The notes: a model not told the origin generated them from the letters alone. Counted from the stretch's first letter, positions 52,885-62,299 are shown. The stretch: 64,000 bases of DNA from MGIIa-L3 sp11892u (GCA_965659685.1 CBFHXB010000009.1:1-64000), one strand, 5' to 3'. A program made the numbers and translations.

Positions 52885-55800
52885 ATGCAGCATGGCTCAC
52901 ATCGCGCACTCGCCTTGGTCAGCTTGCTCGTCTTGTCCACCACGATGGCCGTGGTGGCACCGACCGCTGGAGCAGAATCTTCCTTGGACATTCAGGTCAT
53001 TGACACCAAAGTCAACCCCGCGAACAACCACACATACCACCTCCTTTCCGCCTCGTCGTGGACCGAAGCCGCCCAAGCCGCGCGCGGATTGGAAGGTTTC
53101 CTCGTGACTGTGGACGACGAAGCCGAGAATTCGTGGCTCCACGCCACGTGGGGGAACGATGGCAACGTGACCCGGCACCTCTGGACCGGTCTCAGCGACG
53201 CGGGCGAAGAAGGCGTCTTCCGTTGGCATGACGGCACGCCGTTCCTCCATCGACAATGGGGCGAGAACCAGCCCAGCATGACCGATGTTGAGGACTACGT
53301 TCACATCACTGGACCCAACATGGGATCCATTGAACCAGGCGACTGGAACGATTTGGAAAACGACCCGCAGTATTTCCCGGTGTACGGCGTGGTGGAACTT
53401 GGCCCGGGTGCAGATTTTGCCCTCCGCTTTGATGGCGATGACGACCACGTCATCACGTCCGACGACACCTCCCTCCAAGCCCCCGCGGCCTCGGGTGAAC
53501 TCACCATTGAAGCAAGGATTCAGCCGGTTGAAACCGACGGAATCCACACCATCGTGATGTACGGCGACCACGGTTACGGCCTGTACCTCGACGACGGACG
53601 ACTCGGTTACGCCTCTGAATACAGCCTCTCGAAGAACCCCCTGAGCGATGTCAACATGACCGTCCCGGAAGGCGTCTGGTCAACGGTCGCTGTCGCCGTG
53701 AACGCGACCACCGGTGGCACCTTCTTCCTCAACGGGGAAGCCATCGGTTCGTTTGGAGCAGACCAAGCGGAGATCCCCGCAGGAGATTTCGGCTCAAACG
53801 ATTGCTACGAGGCCGGACTTTCGTGCGAGAACCTTGTGATTGGACGCCATGGAGCCGGTGCAGACCGTTACCACTTCAGCGGCATGATTGACGACGTGAG
53901 CATCGCCGCCATCGACGCACGCATCGCAGGGCCAAACGGCAGCATCGGCCTCGGTCCGTTCACAGAAACGTTGTCTGAATGGACCTTCGGGGAAGGTGAA
54001 GGTGACCAAACCTACGACCACATGAACCGCACGGGAGCCATCGAAGGCGCTGCATGGGTGATGCCTGACGGATCCATCGTTGCCCAGGCCATGGAACTCG
54101 AGAACGGTGACGAACTCAACCTGGACGGCATCAGCGCCGGAGACACCTTGCTGTTTTTCTCTGAACTGCCTGAGTACACCCGTAGCTTGAGCGTCCAAGC
54201 CTTTGCATGGGCCGAAAACGAAGGCAAGGAAGATGGAGAAGCGGAATTCGTGTTGTACCACGACGTGGACCGTGTCCCTTCGGCCTGGTCCCACATGGAC
54301 GAGGTCGAGGACTGGGGCTGGGGCGGCGTGTTTGCCTCCTACACGTGGCCAGAAGCCGGCGTGCATTGGTTTGCACTCCAAGCAACGTCCTCCCTGGATG
54401 AATTCAGCCTGTGGGCGGAGTGGGAAGTGGCCGAAGCCCCTCCGTCCTTGGACGAGATGATTGAACTCAAACACGGCATTCCCGTGGCCGACCAAGACCT
54501 CCAAGGCCAGCGGGAGAACGAATTTGGCGAATCCATCCAATATTACGTCAACGTGACCGAACCGCTCGCTGACCTTTCGGTCAAGACCTACGGTGGTGAA
54601 GGCAACGTGGACCTCGCCATCTCCTACGGCGGCCCGCCTGACCCCTTCGGCATCTGGGGTGAATGGGACATCGGGTTCCCAAGTGTGTCTGGTGATGGAG
54701 ACGAGGTCGAATTCGAGGACTGGTCTGTCGGCATGGGGACGGAGGAAGAAGTCCACCTCTACAACCTGCAACCCGGGACCTACTACATCACGGCCTACAC
54801 GTGGCGCATGGCCCGCGATTACAGCATCGTGGCAGACCTGACGCCTCTGCCGACCAATGCGGAAGCGTCCGATGCCATCGAGCTCACGCCCGGGGTTCCC
54901 TACGGGCCATTCTCGGGCTACGAAGGACTGAACCAATATTTTTCCATCGACGTGCCGGAAGGCACCGAACGGCTCGAGATCAGCCTTGACGACGGCACCG
55001 GCGAAGCCGACCTGCACCTCGCTTACGAATCCACACCAACCTCGACGGTGTTCGATGAGCGAAGCGTGGCACCCGGACCGAACGACAGGGTGGCCTTCAA
55101 CGATCCAACACCTGGCACATGGATGATCCTCGTCCACACCGATCGCGTGTTCAGCGGCACCAGCATCCTTGCAGAATTCACCGACCGTTACGTGTGGGAC
55201 TGGGACGGTGAGCCCATTCAGCTGTTCAACGGTGAGTCGATCGAAGGCATCGAAGCCCCCGAGGGCACAATGCTCGAATTCTATGGAATCCTCGAGCGCC
55301 CTGTTTCCCCGTTGGAGATCGACACCTGGGGTGAATCCGGCGAAGTTGAACTCGACGTGGAAGCCGAGCCTTACGACTGGGAGACCTTCTTTGACGACGG
55401 ACCACGCGGTCGCCAATTTGACGGCGAAAGCTGGATGGAAGGCGAGGGCGTCGAGTGGACGTGGTCCATGAACACTGCAGCAAACGGCCGTTTTGACGTT
55501 ACTGTGGACGTCTTGGAAGACGTGAGCGGCTTTGGCATCGTGGCCTCTTGGACCGAATCGGAGCTCCCGCCCGTTGACGACGATGACGACGACGACGCAG
55601 GCAACGAAGAGCCGTTCGAACCAGAAGGGTGCCTCGAACGAACGAAGGCGTGGTTCGAATCCTTGGACCGGGACCGTGATGGCATCGTGACCTTGGACGA
55701 ACATCGACCTCATCCATCGACCGGCACCCCCGGTCAAGACCTTGACCTGAACGAAGACGAGCGTTTGCAGATGGGAGAGCTGGAAGTCGACCTGTGTTCG

Positions 55801-56421
55801 TGCAGCGAGGAATTCTGGTACATTTGGGAGCAAGCCGAAGACGTGGATGCCATCACCGTCGATGACCTGAGTGGCGTGGTGTACGTCAACGGCATCGACC
55901 TTGAAGCCATGGACCGTGACAACGACGGCGACATCGGCTTTGCTGAAGCCGAACGGCACAGCCTCGCGTGCACCACCACCTACGACCCTCTGGACCTCGA
56001 TGGCGACGGAGTCCCCAACGAGGAGGACGCGTTCCCAGAAGACCCCAAGGAAAGCGAGGATTCCGATGGCGACGGTGTTGGCGACAACGCCGACTTGGTG
56101 GCAGGCGTCAACGATTCGGTGGTGACTTACGGCGCAGTCGTTGCGGTGCTTGGATTGATTGTGCTGCTCTTGCTCACCATGTTGCGTCGAGGACCGGGCG
56201 GATCTCAAGCGGTCGACCCCTGGGCCGACATGGGCGACGAGAAGCAAATGCCTGAGTTGTTTGGACCATCACAGATGGCGACAGAGCACGAACCAAGGCT
56301 TGGGATGAACCCGCTTCAGGAGGAAGAAATTCCACCACGAGAAACGGAAATCCCCAGCATGACGGATCTCCCACCGCCCCTCGAAGAGGCCATTCCAAGT
56401 GGCCCCTTGGAATGGCGCTGA
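52885..56421 (+). CDS. Large surface protein: C-type-lectin-like, LamG-like, PPC-like, EF-hand and thrombospondin-3 domains
   Basis: A 1178-residue secreted, membrane-anchored protein. A signal peptide covers residues 1-30 (cleavage after 'PTAGA'). Domains in order: a C-type-lectin-like domain (about 35-175, with 'GENQPS' and 'GDWNDLEND'), a concanavalin/LamG-like domain (about 180-370), several beta-sandwich units of bacterial pre-peptidase C type (about 480-900, with 'LQPGTYYITAYTW' and 'PTPGTWMILVHTD'), and an acidic linker. EF-hand loops ('DRDRDGIVTLDE', 'DRDNDGDIGFAE') and a thrombospondin-3 calcium repeat ('DLDGDGVPNEEDAFPEDP') follow, then one transmembrane helix and a Pro/Glu-rich tail. 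It probably binds glycans or particles with calcium. No archaeosortase-type C-terminus is visible. Confidence 0.85.
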   Translation: MQHGSHRALALVSLLVLSTTMAVVAPTAGAESSLDIQVIDTKVNPANNHTYHLLSASSWTEAAQAARGLEGFLVTVDDEAENSWLHATWGNDGNVTRHLWTGLSDAGEEGVFRWHDGTPFLHRQWGENQPSMTDVEDYVHITGPNMGSIEPGDWNDLENDPQYFPVYGVVELGPGADFALRFDGDDDHVITSDDTSLQAPAASGELTIEARIQPVETDGIHTIVMYGDHGYGLYLDDGRLGYASEYSLSKNPLSDVNMTVPEGVWSTVAVAVNATTGGTFFLNGEAIGSFGADQAEIPAGDFGSNDCYEAGLSCENLVIGRHGAGADRYHFSGMIDDVSIAAIDARIAGPNGSIGLGPFTETLSEWTFGEGEGDQTYDHMNRTGAIEGAAWVMPDGSIVAQAMELENGDELNLDGISAGDTLLFFSELPEYTRSLSVQAFAWAENEGKEDGEAEFVLYHDVDRVPSAWSHMDEVEDWGWGGVFASYTWPEAGVHWFALQATSSLDEFSLWAEWEVAEAPPSLDEMIELKHGIPVADQDLQGQRENEFGESIQYYVNVTEPLADLSVKTYGGEGNVDLAISYGGPPDPFGIWGEWDIGFPSVSGDGDEVEFEDWSVGMGTEEEVHLYNLQPGTYYITAYTWRMARDYSIVADLTPLPTNAEASDAIELTPGVPYGPFSGYEGLNQYFSIDVPEGTERLEISLDDGTGEADLHLAYESTPTSTVFDERSVAPGPNDRVAFNDPTPGTWMILVHTDRVFSGTSILAEFTDRYVWDWDGEPIQLFNGESIEGIEAPEGTMLEFYGILERPVSPLEIDTWGESGEVELDVEAEPYDWETFFDDGPRGRQFDGESWMEGEGVEWTWSMNTAANGRFDVTVDVLEDVSGFGIVASWTESELPPVDDDDDDDAGNEEPFEPEGCLERTKAWFESLDRDRDGIVTLDEHRPHPSTGTPGQDLDLNEDERLQMGELEVDLCSCSEEFWYIWEQAEDVDAITVDDLSGVVYVNGIDLEAMDRDNDGDIGFAEAERHSLACTTTYDPLDLDGDGVPNEEDAFPEDPKESEDSDGDGVGDNADLVAGVNDSVVTYGAVVAVLGLIVLLLLTMLRRGPGGSQAVDPWADMGDEKQMPELFGPSQMATEHEPRLGMNPLQEEEIPPRETEIPSMTDLPPPLEEAIPSGPLEWR

Positions 56422-56426
56422 GCCAC

Positions 56427-57341
56427 CTAGGACCCTTTTGGCCGGAGGGCCAAACGGATGGGTCGCATCAGCCGGAGGACGTGCGCGTGGAGTTCCGGCA
56501 GGATTCTGAACATCACCAAGGCCAAGCCGTACATCGCAAGAAGGGCGACCACACGGGCGGCATACGTGTGGGCAAATTCGAACATCCGTAATCCGAAGAC
56601 TTCCACTTCGCCATGGATGGCGTGAAGCCACACGATGCCGGCGTTTCGGAAGATGTTCAGCACGTGGATCAAGGGTAGGGTCAACAGCAGGGCACGCAGG
56701 CGTCGCTTCCATGGCATGTCCAACACCGCGATGGCCCCCACGAAGACGATCATCGACTGGAGGGCCGTGCAAGCCAACACAATGTTGACCCCAACAGAGG
56801 AGCCGTCGGCCCACACCAAGTCGGTTTGAATCGGATATTCACCGAAGGGCTGGCTCCAAAACCAGACGTTACCTTCCCATTCTTGCCAGAGGACCTGACC
56901 CTCTGGCGTGCTGACGTAAGTCTCCCCAACGTGAACATCACCGGCGCCGGTGAACCTCAACATCAGTGCAGATTGAGAAGCGACGGCGACGATGGCCAAG
57001 CGGCTCAACCACGGCACGTGGTAGGTCGCAAGGTAGGGGAGCCCCGCCAAAGCCACGGCACCCTTGAGCCAACGAAGCGCCGATTTGTCACGCACCTCCT
57101 CCACGTTCCACTCCCACCAAGCCACGCCCAAGGACGCCGGCAAGGCTGCGCTGAGCATCACGGTCAGCACGGGGTCTCCCTCCTGCCAATAGCCGTCTGC
57201 CATGAGGAAAAATCCGAAGCCGACCAAGGGCCAACCCACGAGGCTCGCGCGTTGCACGAGCGGGTGCTTCGACAGCGAGAGGCCCAAGAGCAGCATGCCC
57301 GAGGCAAGCAGTCCAATGGACTCCACGGACGCTCCCGCCAT
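56427..57341 (-). CDS. Archaeosortase/exosortase-like membrane transpeptidase
   Basis: A protein of about 304 residues with seven to eight membrane helices. The exosortase/archaeosortase Cys-Arg-His triad is visible: Cys191 in 'VLACTALQSMIVF', Arg232 in 'LNIFRNAGIVWL' and His258 in 'FEFAHTYAARV'. These enzymes cut C-terminal sorting signals of surface proteins and attach them to lipid. A loop before the Cys ('PFGEYPIQTDLVWADGSSVG') lies outside the membrane. The start is uncertain: ATG at 57341 or 57395. It converges with the large surface-protein gene (gap five bases), which has no evident sorting signal of its own. Confidence 0.82.
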   Translation of the reverse strand: MAGASVESIGLLASGMLLLGLSLSKHPLVQRASLVGWPLVGFGFFLMADGYWQEGDPVLTVMLSAALPASLGVAWWEWNVEEVRDKSALRWLKGAVALAGLPYLATYHVPWLSRLAIVAVASQSALMLRFTGAGDVHVGETYVSTPEGQVLWQEWEGNVWFWSQPFGEYPIQTDLVWADGSSVGVNIVLACTALQSMIVFVGAIAVLDMPWKRRLRALLLTLPLIHVLNIFRNAGIVWLHAIHGEVEVFGLRMFEFAHTYAARVVALLAMYGLALVMFRILPELHAHVLRLMRPIRLALRPKGS

Positions 57342-57440
57342 GGCCCCAAATGCTCGGCGTTGGTCTTCAACCCTCTGCGTTGAACCGCGCACCATGAATA
57401 CGGTGACCAACCTCAAGGGCCAAGGAGGGAGAGGGGAGCC

Positions 57441-58055
57441 ATGGACGGTCCGTTGGTGCACGCCCTCCGCTCGTTCCCCGGGGGGGCGGTGGATGCACCC
57501 ATCGCCTTCCTTGACCGTGACGGCGTGCTCAACGTGAGCCTCGACGGCTACGTCAACACCCCTGAAGAATTGAGCTTGATTCGAGGCACAGCGGAGGCAA
57601 TGCGAGCACTCCGCGAGGCCGGTTTCTTGCTGTGCGTGGTCACCAATCAGTCCGCCGTGGATCGAGGGCACTGGGGCGAGGAACGCCTGCATCAGATCCA
57701 CGACCGGCTCCATGATGTGCTCAAGGAAGACGATGCACAACCCGACCTCATCCTCTCCTGTCCACATCTGCCATGGGCTCGGTGCGGTTGCCGCAAGCCG
57801 GGAACTGGAATGTTGGAACTGGGGTCACACCTGCTTCGCTCATCGGACGGTTTCGGACCGATGCGAGAACGATGGACAGAACCGTATGCAGGAACCGCAC
57901 ATGCGGGCGACGTCATGGTCGGCGATCGAAGGTCTGACGTTCAGGCCGGTCTGGATTTCGGCGCACGTTCCTTCTTTTCACGAAGGGACGTTGGCCTGTC
58001 CCACCTGGTGGCGCGTGTGCTTGATTTCGACGACCAAGGTGACGGAGTGGGCTGA
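57441..58055 (+). CDS. HAD-family phosphatase, GmhB/HisB-N type
   Basis: A 204-residue HAD hydrolase. Motif I is 'AFLDRDGVLN', motif II is 'VVTNQSAVDRG', the zinc loop is 'CPHLPWARCGCRKPGTG' and the final acidic motif is 'MVGDRRSDVQAG'. This set is typical of D-glycero-D-manno-heptose 1,7-bisphosphate phosphatase (GmhB) and the HisB phosphatase. In an archaeon it could act on heptose or other sugar phosphates for surface glycans; HisB function is the alternative. Its stop codon is directly followed by the tiaS ATG. Confidence 0.85.
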   Translation: MDGPLVHALRSFPGGAVDAPIAFLDRDGVLNVSLDGYVNTPEELSLIRGTAEAMRALREAGFLLCVVTNQSAVDRGHWGEERLHQIHDRLHDVLKEDDAQPDLILSCPHLPWARCGCRKPGTGMLELGSHLLRSSDGFGPMRERWTEPYAGTAHAGDVMVGDRRSDVQAGLDFGARSFFSRRDVGLSHLVARVLDFDDQGDGVG

Positions 58056-59288
58056 ATGGGTTGGCTGGGCTTGGACGACACCGACCACTTGGGGGGCGGT
58101 TGCACCACGTGGACCATGCACGTCGTGTTGTCCAACCTTCCACGCGGCGTTCGACCGCTGAACGATCCATGCCTCGTGCGCTTGTATCCCATGGCCAAAG
58201 CAAGAACGCGAGGGAACGCCGCCCTCGCCGCTGAACTCCACGTGGACATTCCTCGAGAGGAATGGTTCGCTTGGCTCCAACAGATGTGGAAGGAACATGT
58301 TGCTCCCCTTGCAGGCCGACGTACGGAATCAAGCCACGCCACCAGGAAACAGGTCGCGAGCGATCCCGGCATGGTCTGGTTTGAAAACAAGCCCAGTAGC
58401 CGGTTCTATAGCCTTGCCGTTCGTCAGGAAACGTCGCTTGCTGAAGCACCAAAACCCGATTGGGAAGCAGGCGGGTTGGGAAAAATCGGAGCGATTGCGG
58501 CCGTGTCTTGGCCAAATGAAGTCAGCACATGGGAGGGCATCGCGTGGCGTGGCGAATTGGACGGGCCGCGGACCCTCGACGAAAACGTGTTGAAGCATCT
58601 CGATGGAGACCAACGCCTCGTCGCTTGCCGAGACCCGCGTCAAGGACGTGGACTCCTCGCCCCCAGAGGTACTTCACCGGTGCTGTTTGGCCTTCGAGGA
58701 ACCGTACGCAGCGCCGTGAAGGACGGCATGGCGGCGCTCATGGCAGGGAGCGGAACCGAACCCAACACAGGTTCCTCCTTGTTTCGCACGAACCAAGGAA
58801 GCGGAGATCATCTGACCGCGCCCACATCGGCTACCGTGGAGAAGGTCCAGGTGCTCCGAGGAGGGCACGTTGCCTTGACCACGAGCGATGGCACATGGTT
58901 GGCCTTCGCTCCCTCTGGCCCGGTCCGAGACCTCGCCGCTCAGCTCATGCCCGGCGATCGTGTGCTGGGAATTGGTCTGGTCGGTGAGGACGAGGGGCGC
59001 AAAGGTCGCCACCTTGAGGCGTTGAAACACCTCAGTGGACCCGTTCGTCAACGACGTCGACCGTCCTGCACTGCCTGTGGTCGTCGCATGAAATCAGCAG
59101 GCCGAGACCAAGGATTGCGCTGCCCCACATGCAAACACCGGGACGTGGATCGCTGGGTCGGGGAGGAGGTCATGCCAACGGCGTGGATTCAACCGCCCGT
59201 GGACCGTCGACGCCACCTCGCCCCCGACATCAACACGTGGGCTTCAGAACGGCCTGACTGGACCGAACAAGGACCGGCACCTTCCTAA
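58056..59288 (+). CDS. tiaS: tRNA-Ile2 2-agmatinylcytidine synthetase
   Basis: TiaS attaches agmatine to C34 of the AUA-decoding tRNA-Ile in archaea. The 410-residue protein starts 'MGWLGLDDTDHLGGGCTTW', where 'GLDDTD' is the hallmark of the family. The kinase-like TCKD region, an OB-fold domain and a C-terminal zinc ribbon ('CTACGRRMK...LRCPTCK') follow. It begins at the base after the phosphatase stop codon, so the two are translated from one transcript. Confidence 0.93.
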   Translation: MGWLGLDDTDHLGGGCTTWTMHVVLSNLPRGVRPLNDPCLVRLYPMAKARTRGNAALAAELHVDIPREEWFAWLQQMWKEHVAPLAGRRTESSHATRKQVASDPGMVWFENKPSSRFYSLAVRQETSLAEAPKPDWEAGGLGKIGAIAAVSWPNEVSTWEGIAWRGELDGPRTLDENVLKHLDGDQRLVACRDPRQGRGLLAPRGTSPVLFGLRGTVRSAVKDGMAALMAGSGTEPNTGSSLFRTNQGSGDHLTAPTSATVEKVQVLRGGHVALTTSDGTWLAFAPSGPVRDLAAQLMPGDRVLGIGLVGEDEGRKGRHLEALKHLSGPVRQRRRPSCTACGRRMKSAGRDQGLRCPTCKHRDVDRWVGEEVMPTAWIQPPVDRRRHLAPDINTWASERPDWTEQGPAPS

Positions 59289-59311
59289 TCCGCCGGTCAT
59301 GATGGGGGCTC

Positions 59312-59551
59312 ATGTCCGAACAAACCACCGTGACCATCACAACGGCGCTGGCCGGCTTGATGTTCCTCGCCTTGGTGGGCTTTGTCATCTGGAAAGCACG
59401 GCAAAACCGCGCTTTGGCCTTGAGCAAGACCGCCCCGAAGGTGGCGGGTGAAGACCCACTCGAAGGAGGAGCGCGACGTCCCGAGGATTTCGAGGAGCCA
59501 AGCGATGAAGACCTTGAAATGATGGGTGATCTCCTCGGAGAAATTGAGTGA
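59312..59551 (+). CDS. Small single-pass membrane protein
   Basis: A 79-residue protein with one N-terminal transmembrane helix ('ITTALAGLMFLALVGFVIW'), a short basic stretch and a C-terminal acidic region ('EEPSDEDLEMMGDLLGEIE'). No family is recognised. It lies 23 bases after tiaS. Its stop codon abuts the converging RadB-like gene. Confidence 0.65.
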   Translation: MSEQTTVTITTALAGLMFLALVGFVIWKARQNRALALSKTAPKVAGEDPLEGGARRPEDFEEPSDEDLEMMGDLLGEIE

Positions 59552-60133
59552 TCAGACCGCTTCGAGCCCTTCATCGACGATGCGGACCCGTTGCTCTCCC
59601 TCTGGCCCTTCCAAGCGTCGAATCCCGGTGACGTCGACGACCAACCTCCACGATTCGAACCCCGCCTCTTCAAGCCGTTCGTTCCCACGGACCCTGAACC
59701 CGTCCTCCGCGTCCATATCCGTTCCAAGTTTGGTCGTGGCCAACAACGGAATACCGTCCAAACCCTTGGCCAGCGCGCTCAACGCATCCATCGATGCTGC
59801 AGGGATGCGGCCTGTCGCAGGCGCCCAATCGTCCATGACCACAAGGCCAACACCCGGCAAGGACGTGGCCGCTTGGAGGAGGGATTTCGTGACCAGATCC
59901 ATGCGTCCAACCAGGTTCATCGCGTGGAACCTCGTGGCCGTGGTGGGCGGCAGCCCACCGATGATTTGGGCGAAACGCGCCGGATCCGGCATCTCAGGTG
60001 AAGCCCACAGCACGCGCTTGCCGTCTTCCAACGCACGCAGTGCCATGTGAAGCGCCAAGCATGTGGCACCGGCACCGGATTCGCTGGCGAGGTGAACCTT
60101 CGAGGTCGCAAAGGGTGGTCGCCACGACGCCAT
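59552..60133 (-). CDS. RadB/RecA-like protein with degenerate Walker A
   Basis: A protein of about 193 residues with the outline of the RecA core. The P-loop position reads 'ASESGAGATC', where the essential Lys and the following Thr/Ser are Ala and Thr; the usual pattern is GxxxxGKT. 'GKRVLWASPEM' and a Walker-B-like 'GVGLVVMDDW' follow. The C-terminal strand pairs ('WRLVVDVTGIRRLEGPEGEQ') resemble RadB/KaiC-type proteins. ATP hydrolysis is unlikely without the Lys. The length fits archaeal RadB, a recombination mediator, but family membership is by outline only. The ATG at 60133 is my choice. Confidence 0.6.
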   Translation of the reverse strand: MASWRPPFATSKVHLASESGAGATCLALHMALRALEDGKRVLWASPEMPDPARFAQIIGGLPPTTATRFHAMNLVGRMDLVTKSLLQAATSLPGVGLVVMDDWAPATGRIPAASMDALSALAKGLDGIPLLATTKLGTDMDAEDGFRVRGNERLEEAGFESWRLVVDVTGIRRLEGPEGEQRVRIVDEGLEAV

Positions 60134-60210
60134 GCACACCCACCCGTGACGAAGGAGAAAGACGCTTCCGGTGTCGGAACGCTCTTGATGTGGCAGTGGG
60201 ACGACAATGC

Positions 60211-60426
60211 ATGGCCGAGGAAACGCGGAGCGCGGAACGCATCCCACGCCGTCCCGCCCCCGAGTTCACCGAAGTCAAGTCCTTTGGCGAGGCCCTGAAG
60301 ACACACGGTCTCATCGGGACCGCCGTCGACGACAAGAACCAGTACGGACCCGTTGGCATGATGGTGTTGTTGTTCATCGTGGCGGCCATCACCTCCCTCG
60401 GACTTCTGCTCATTCGCTCCTCCTGA
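60211..60426 (+). CDS. Small C-terminal-anchored membrane protein
   Basis: A 71-residue protein with a soluble basic/acidic N-terminus and a single C-terminal transmembrane helix ('MMVLLFIVAAITSLGLLLI'). This is a tail-anchored topology, though it is not the usual Sec61-beta sequence. The start is the ATG at 60211. It diverges from the RadB-like gene over about 77 bases and is followed by another membrane-protein gene. Confidence 0.65.
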   Translation: MAEETRSAERIPRRPAPEFTEVKSFGEALKTHGLIGTAVDDKNQYGPVGMMVLLFIVAAITSLGLLLIRSS

Positions 60427-60447
60427 GGCGCAAGGGCTATTCATCCC

Positions 60448-60903
60448 ATGAGCCGGTTTTCGGCCATGGACGGAAGCCATCCTCCCGCAACGATGGCCTT
60501 CACCGACCGTCGCTGGACCATCATGGCTGCTCTCTTGGGTTCCAACACCGCCGTGATGCTTGTGCATGGCCTTCAGCAAGAGATGAATCCGAGTGTGACC
60601 CGCGAATTTGCCTTGACCCTCATCGCCGTGACCTTGCCGTTCCAAGCGGTCTACTTCATGATCCACACCTATGCAGATTCCTTCGCCACTCACCTCGCAC
60701 CCGCTGAACGCAGGACCCTTGAACGGCTGTCCACGGTCTGCCAGATCATTGCGTATGCATCGCTGCTTGGTCTGGCCATCCTATGGAGCAACGTCTCACC
60801 CTTCGTCGGTGGAGGTTTCCTCATCGCGTCCTTCTGCGCTTTGCTGATGGTGCGCATGGCCATGAGGGAAGCGCGGTCCTCCGAAGCCGCTCAATCCCCC
60901 TGA
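60448..60903 (+). CDS. Small polytopic membrane protein
   Basis: A 151-residue protein with about four hydrophobic helices ('IMAALLGSNTAVMLVHGL', 'ALTLIAVTLPFQAVYFMI', 'IIAYASLLGLAILW', 'FVGGGFLIASFCALLMV'). No family is recognised. It follows the 71-residue protein gene by 21 bases and precedes purB by 46, all on the plus strand. Confidence 0.65.
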   Translation: MSRFSAMDGSHPPATMAFTDRRWTIMAALLGSNTAVMLVHGLQQEMNPSVTREFALTLIAVTLPFQAVYFMIHTYADSFATHLAPAERRTLERLSTVCQIIAYASLLGLAILWSNVSPFVGGGFLIASFCALLMVRMAMREARSSEAAQSP

Positions 60904-60949
60904 GGACCGGCCTGCGAAGGTTGATGGGGCGACCACAACGCCGGGGAAC

Positions 60950-62299
60950 ATGGCCTTCTGTCCGTTGGATTACCGCTACGGCTGTCAAGACTTCAAGCAG
61001 ATTTGGTCCGAGGACGGGCGTCACGAACGTCAACTCGAGGTGGAACGGGCCCTTGTGTGGGCGCACCAACAGATGGGCCGCGTCAGCGCCGAGGACTATG
61101 CGGTCATCGAGCGCATCGCCGTCCCTGACGTGGTGACCAAGCAGCGCGTCAGTGAAATCGAAGCCGAAACACGTCACGACATCATGGCCTTGACCAAGGC
61201 CATGGCCGAGGCCGCAGGCGACGCCGGTTGGTGCGTCCATCTCGGCGCGACGTCCAACGACATCGTGGACACCGCAGTGGGCCTCCAACTTAGGGACAGC
61301 CTCGTGCTCCTACGAAAGGCCCTCTGCGACCTCATTTCGGTCTGTGCAGACGTGTCCGAGCGTGAGCGGGACACCGTCATGCTCGGTCGGACCCATGGAC
61401 AGGCCGCGGTGCCCATCACCTTCGGACTCAAGGCCGCGGTGTGGCTGGATGAGCTCCGACGCCACTTGATCCGCATCGACGAGGCCAGCCCGAGGATTGC
61501 CGTCGGGAAATTCCTCGGAGCCGTCGGCACCGGAGCGGCTCAAGGGGAAGGCGCTCGAGAACTCCAGCGGCTCATTCTTGAGCACCTTGGCCTCGGCGTG
61601 CCCTTGGCCACCACCCAGGTGGTTGGACGTGACCGGTACATCGAGTACGTTCATTGGATGTCCAACACCGCCACGACCTGTCAGAAAATCCTCACCGAGG
61701 TCCGAAACCTTCAGCGTTCAGAAATTGCTGAAGCGGGCGAAGGATTCGACGTCAAGAAGCAAGTGGGTTCGTCCACCATGGCCCACAAGAAGAACCCCAT
61801 CACGAGCGAAAACGCCAGTGGCCTTGCTCGCATCGTGCGCTCTTTCATCGCACCAAGCCACGAGAACGCCATCCTTTGGCACGAGCGAGACCTTGCCAAC
61901 TCGAGTGCAGAACGCTTCACCCTCTCGCATGCCTCCGCGCTGTGCGAGGACGTGTTGGCGAAGACCGCGAAGGTCCTGCGAGGGATGTGGGTCGACGCGG
62001 CACGCTGCCTCAAGAACATCGAGGACCAACGCGGCTTGGTCATGGCAGAGAAGGTCATGATTGAGTTGACCGCTCATGGCATTGGTCGTGACGAGGCCCA
62101 CGAGATCCTTCGGACGGCCTCCTTTACCGCCGTTGAAACCGGCGAGCACCTGATGGACATCTGCATGCGAACTCCGGAGATCACCGCGGTGTTCAGCGTT
62201 GAAGACTTGGAGGCGATGTTCAACCCGGCCAATCACATCGGGGTGTCGGGAGAACTCGTCGACGAAGCCGTCGCGCTGGCACGCGCCGCCGTTGCTTGA
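60950..62299 (+). CDS. purB: Adenylosuccinate lyase
   Basis: PurB acts twice in purine synthesis, splitting SAICAR and adenylosuccinate to release fumarate. The 449-residue protein has the start 'MAFCPLDYRYG', 'LGATSNDIVDTA', 'GRTHGQAAVPITFGLK' and the superfamily signature 'GSSTMAHKKNPI', where the Ser is catalytic. All expected motifs are intact. Its stop codon directly abuts that of dph6 in TGATCA. Confidence 0.96.
   Translation: MAFCPLDYRYGCQDFKQIWSEDGRHERQLEVERALVWAHQQMGRVSAEDYAVIERIAVPDVVTKQRVSEIEAETRHDIMALTKAMAEAAGDAGWCVHLGATSNDIVDTAVGLQLRDSLVLLRKALCDLISVCADVSERERDTVMLGRTHGQAAVPITFGLKAAVWLDELRRHLIRIDEASPRIAVGKFLGAVGTGAAQGEGARELQRLILEHLGLGVPLATTQVVGRDRYIEYVHWMSNTATTCQKILTEVRNLQRSEIAEAGEGFDVKKQVGSSTMAHKKNPITSENASGLARIVRSFIAPSHENAILWHERDLANSSAERFTLSHASALCEDVLAKTAKVLRGMWVDAARCLKNIEDQRGLVMAEKVMIELTAHGIGRDEAHEILRTASFTAVETGEHLMDICMRTPEITAVFSVEDLEAMFNPANHIGVSGELVDEAVALARAAVA

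Noticed and set aside
53794..56247. 817-residue open frame on the minus strand
   Set aside because: It is wholly antisense to the large surface protein, which has a signal peptide and recognisable domains. Its own translation is of random composition.
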